Source of the DNA: Enterocloster asparagiformis
GTDB lineage: Bacteria > Bacillota > Clostridia > Lachnospirales > Lachnospiraceae
Assembly (NCBI GenBank): GCA_018380885.1
Contig: JAGZSY010000014.1
Location: 74,575 to 138,574, forward strand
Direction: 5' to 3'
DNA length: 64,000 nucleotides
Shown: piece after piece, positions 62,470 to 64,000 of the stretch
How the letters are laid out: every line of letters begins with the position of its first letter
Position numbering within the stretch: position 1 is the first letter of the stretch
Position numbers and translations under genes: made by a program
The notes under the pieces: generated by a model
What the model saw: only the letters and a program-made list of their open reading frames with translations
Database searches by the model: none
What the model was told of the DNA's origin: nothing

Positions 62470-62961
62470 CTAAGTTACGCTTTCTTTGAATTTACAATAT
62501 TCTTCTTCTGTTATTTTACCGTCGTGCCACTTACGTCGCATAAGTCGCATAAGTTCTGCTGTGGCGGCCTTTTCCTCTTTTCGCATTATGTACGAACTAT
62601 CTTTCTTTTCAATTTCTGCTACCCACTTTGTCCATAGTGGTGTTGTAAACTCCTTCCAATTAACTTCTGGAAGATGAACTGTCAAATTGTCCCAACATTT
62701 ATCATCTACATTTAGTGGTGGTTTCCAGAGATTGATATAATAAACTTCGTACAAATTCATATCTGCTTCTGTCGAAAACTCTGCATAATCAATCTTCGTG
62801 ACCTGATTGATACATATGCTTCTATGCATTGGTTTCTGGAATAAATGACCCCGTATACGGTTTTGAAGTGGTTGTTTAGTTCGACCCAAATACACCAATG
62901 TTTCCCCATAGAAAATGCGATAAAGAATAAATCCTTGTATTTTATCTATGCTTTGTCTCAT
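62470..62961 (-). CDS. GIY-YIG nuclease-like protein
   Basis: A 163-residue protein whose first 90 residues match the GIY-YIG fold: FILYRIFYGETLVYLGRTKQ, then NRIRGHLF, then a Glu in NLYEVYYINLWKPPLN. The first Tyr-containing element reads LYRIFYG rather than GIY. The C-terminal part is helical and charged. It may be a free-standing endonuclease. Confidence 0.78.
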   Translation of the reverse strand: MRQSIDKIQGFILYRIFYGETLVYLGRTKQPLQNRIRGHLFQKPMHRSICINQVTKIDYAEFSTEADMNLYEVYYINLWKPPLNVDDKCWDNLTVHLPEVNWKEFTTPLWTKWVAEIEKKDSSYIMRKEEKAATAELMRLMRRKWHDGKITEEEYCKFKESVT

Positions 62962-62982
62962 AAAAACACTTCCGTCAAAATG

Positions 62983-63117
62983 TTAATCTTCTTTAGAATC
63001 AAAATACCACTTTCTGATTCTATTGCTCCATTTCTCAGCTTCGCTACTTTTCCCAATGCTCCAACCAACAAAGAACCATAATCCTGCCACTAGCGCCAGT
63101 TCTATCCAGTGTGTCAT
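62983..63117 (-). CDS. Small single-helix membrane protein, 44 aa
   Basis: Reads MTHWIELALVAGLWFFVGWS as one hydrophobic helix, then a charged tail (EKWSNRIRKWYFDSKED). AAGGAG lies nine bases before the ATG. It ends at TAA within the junction motif. Function unknown. Confidence 0.6.
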   Translation of the reverse strand: MTHWIELALVAGLWFFVGWSIGKSSEAEKWSNRIRKWYFDSKED

Positions 63118-63151
63118 CTTTCTTCTCCTTACTTAATTGTTATTTACCGCC

Positions 63152-63177
63152 ATCCCGGTACAATCACCGAGATGGTG
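63152..63177 (-). other. Stable RNA hairpin between two small genes
   Basis: Ten-base arms (CCATCTCGGT and ACCGGGATGG on the minus strand, one G-U pair) around a six-base loop, with no T run after it. A processing site or mRNA stabiliser is more likely than a terminator. Confidence 0.5.
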
Positions 63178-63182
63178 AAATA

Positions 63183-63392
63183 TCAGTTTTGTCGAGTAAC
63201 TTTATCTTTTTTCGCATACCTTATGCAAAACTGAAGCAACCCTTCTTGTTCATCTTTTTTTAAAATTTCTTCCAGTTCAACTGCATTGTCCGAAATAAAA
63301 AACAATAATACCCTTGCTTTAAATGCTTCTGAATAACTACATTTGTACGCTTTTTGTATGTCGGAAATCCTGTATATATTGGTATCTTTCAT
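63183..63392 (-). CDS. Small protein, 69 aa, HTH-like start
   Basis: Reads MKDTNIYRISDIQKAYKCSY, then EAFKARVLLFFISDNAVEL. The first 30 residues could form a helix-turn-helix, but this is only a pattern. AAGGTGAG precedes the ATG. Function unknown. Confidence 0.55.
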   Translation of the reverse strand: MKDTNIYRISDIQKAYKCSYSEAFKARVLLFFISDNAVELEEILKKDEQEGLLQFCIRYAKKDKVTRQN

Positions 63393-63419
63393 ATCTCACC
63401 TTCTTTAATTTTGAAAATC

Positions 63420-63659
63420 CTAATTTTGTGGATTAAGCTTTCGTCCACACTTTGGACAAAAATCAACTGGAACGGATAAATCAGTACAGGCAGCGTCATC
63501 ATTCATATACAATTCGTATCCCATATTTGTCCCGTTTTCTTTTATCCAGGATAGCTGGATTTCACCAGTATAATCTAATTCCTTATCAAATATTTTTCCA
63601 AATTCTCTACCTCTATCATTTCTGTCATAAGCAATTTCGCAATAATCACACACCGTCAT
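63420..63659 (-). CDS. Small zinc-ribbon protein, 79 aa
   Basis: MTVCDYCEIAYDRNDRG at the start and FCPKCGRKLN at the end bracket a strand-rich middle, a split zinc ribbon seen in many small phage proteins. AAAGGAG lies just before the ATG; the longer upstream reading is a shadow of the next gene. Confidence 0.62.
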   Translation of the reverse strand: MTVCDYCEIAYDRNDRGREFGKIFDKELDYTGEIQLSWIKENGTNMGYELYMNDDAACTDLSVPVDFCPKCGRKLNPQN

Positions 63660-63676
63660 GTCTCCTTTACAAAATG

Positions 63677-63883
63677 TTAATTCTCCTCTGATTCCAAATC
63701 TTCCAATATAGTATCTATGTCTAAAAGTTCCTTGATATCGTTGCTGCAACAAGGAGGTTCAACAGGATCTCCACCATAACACGCCATTCCATGTGGACAT
63801 TCATCGTCGTATTGGCAATATTTGCAGTAATCCTCTCCGTCATGATCTGCGATCCATTTATCAATTTTTTCTTTATCACTCAT
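63677..63883 (-). CDS. Small Cys-rich protein, 68 aa
   Basis: Reads GEDYCKYCQYDDECPHGMAC, then EPPCCSNDIKELLDID, seven cysteines in about 30 residues. GAGGAGG lies ten bases before the ATG. It ends at TAA within the junction motif. Metal binding is likely; function unknown. Confidence 0.62.
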   Translation of the reverse strand: MSDKEKIDKWIADHDGEDYCKYCQYDDECPHGMACYGGDPVEPPCCSNDIKELLDIDTILEDLESEEN

Positions 63884-63906
63884 AATGCTAATTCCTCCTC
63901 TAAATG

Positions 63907-64000
63907 TTAATCTGGACGATAATGAGAGTATCGCTCATGGCACATGTTCACAATTACTTGTTGAAGCTCTCTTATATTGCTTTTCAACTTTCTGTTTTCT
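63907..64000 (-). CDS. C-terminal end of a gene running off the right edge
   Basis: The last 30 codons read ENRKLKSNIRELQQVIVNMC, ending HYRPD and TAA within the junction motif. Charged and heptad-like, perhaps a coiled-coil tail. The start lies outside the window. Confidence 0.5.
   Translation of the reverse strand, partial: ENRKLKSNIRELQQVIVNMCHERYSHYRPD

Larger units (their letters stand above)
60314..63911 (-). repeat. Recurring gene-junction motif, consensus ATTAACATTT
   Basis: On the minus strand ATTAACATTT recurs at 60314, 60811, 61588, 62978, 63672 and 63902, with close variants (ATTAGCATTT, ATTAGTATTT, ATTAGGATTT, ATTAAGCTTT) at 60547, 61022, 63415 and 62044. Most copies contain the TAA or TAG stop of a small gene; a few follow the stop directly. 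Ribosome sites follow within 5-30 bases. Confidence 0.6.
40707..64000. mobile_element. tRNA-Ala-integrated phage-like element (left part only)
   Basis: From the tRNA end onward the DNA is A+T-rich. Almost all genes lie on one strand pointing toward the integrase, with frequent overlaps and TTG starts. Contents are an integrase, a cell-wall hydrolase, nucleotide metabolism, DNA replication and repair, and many tiny genes. No structural or packaging gene and no conjugation gene is visible before the edge. A large temperate phage is the best reading; a non-phage integrative element is possible. Confidence 0.85.

Noticed and set aside
62440..64000. Right attachment site of the element
   Set aside because: I found no second copy of the tRNA 3' end before the window edge; small genes continue to the last base.

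Overview
The window has two parts that differ sharply in base composition and gene style. Positions 1 to about 40,700 are G+C-rich chromosome of a Firmicute, most likely a Lachnospiraceae-type clostridium. The evidence is the tig-clpP-clpX-lon-ysxC order, a T-box leader in front of valS, DUF4364/DUF5716/DUF5717-type proteins that I know mainly from Lachnospiraceae, and a YesM/YesN-type sugar two-component system. From about 40,707 to the right edge the DNA is A+T-rich, densely packed and phage-like. It begins exactly at the 3' end of a tRNA-Ala gene and a tyrosine integrase lies just inside.

Chromosomal layout, almost all on the minus strand: the 5' part of valS with its T-box leader (1-1566); a YbaK-type deacylase; a three-gene operon of unknown function (a 1196-aa helical-repeat protein, an Hsp70/actin-fold protein and a TPR protein, 2254-7897) divergent from a DUF4364 regulator; the protein quality-control block ysxC, lon, clpX, clpP, tig (9038-15477); a DJ-1 protein and a divergent CYTH protein; a sugar uptake and sensing block (mglC, mglA, mglB, two membrane-anchored sugar-binding proteins, a histidine kinase and an AraC-type response regulator, 17136-26669); and a 14-gene cobalamin operon running cbiD, cbiF, cbiH, cbiJ, cbiET, cbiA, cobT, cobU, cobS, a short cobU paralogue, cbiB, cobD, cbiP, cbiC (26856-40509). 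The cobalamin block uses the anaerobic route and covers ring contraction through lower-ligand attachment. It lacks cbiL, cbiG, a cobalt chelatase and a corrinoid adenosyltransferase.

The element (40,707 to beyond 64,000) carries, from the integrase end inward: a SleB-type cell-wall hydrolase; a deoxynucleotide module (dUTPase, anaerobic NrdD with an unusual NrdG-like activase, a glutaredoxin-like protein, guanylate kinase, and a protein that looks like a divergent flavin-dependent thymidylate synthase); a SprT-like metalloprotein; a replication and repair module (NAD-dependent DNA ligase, HD-domain protein, ERCC4-type nuclease, DnaE-type DNA polymerase, Fe-S PD-(D/E)XK nuclease); and then about 5 kb of tiny genes, many encoding zinc-ribbon or Cys-rich proteins, separated by a recurring short junction motif that holds or follows the stop codons. 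No capsid, portal or terminase gene and no second attachment site is visible, so prophage versus another integrative element cannot be settled from this window, although the replication and nucleotide genes favour a large temperate phage. Several small genes are annotated here from direct reading of the sequence, and one larger gene carries an in-frame TGA.
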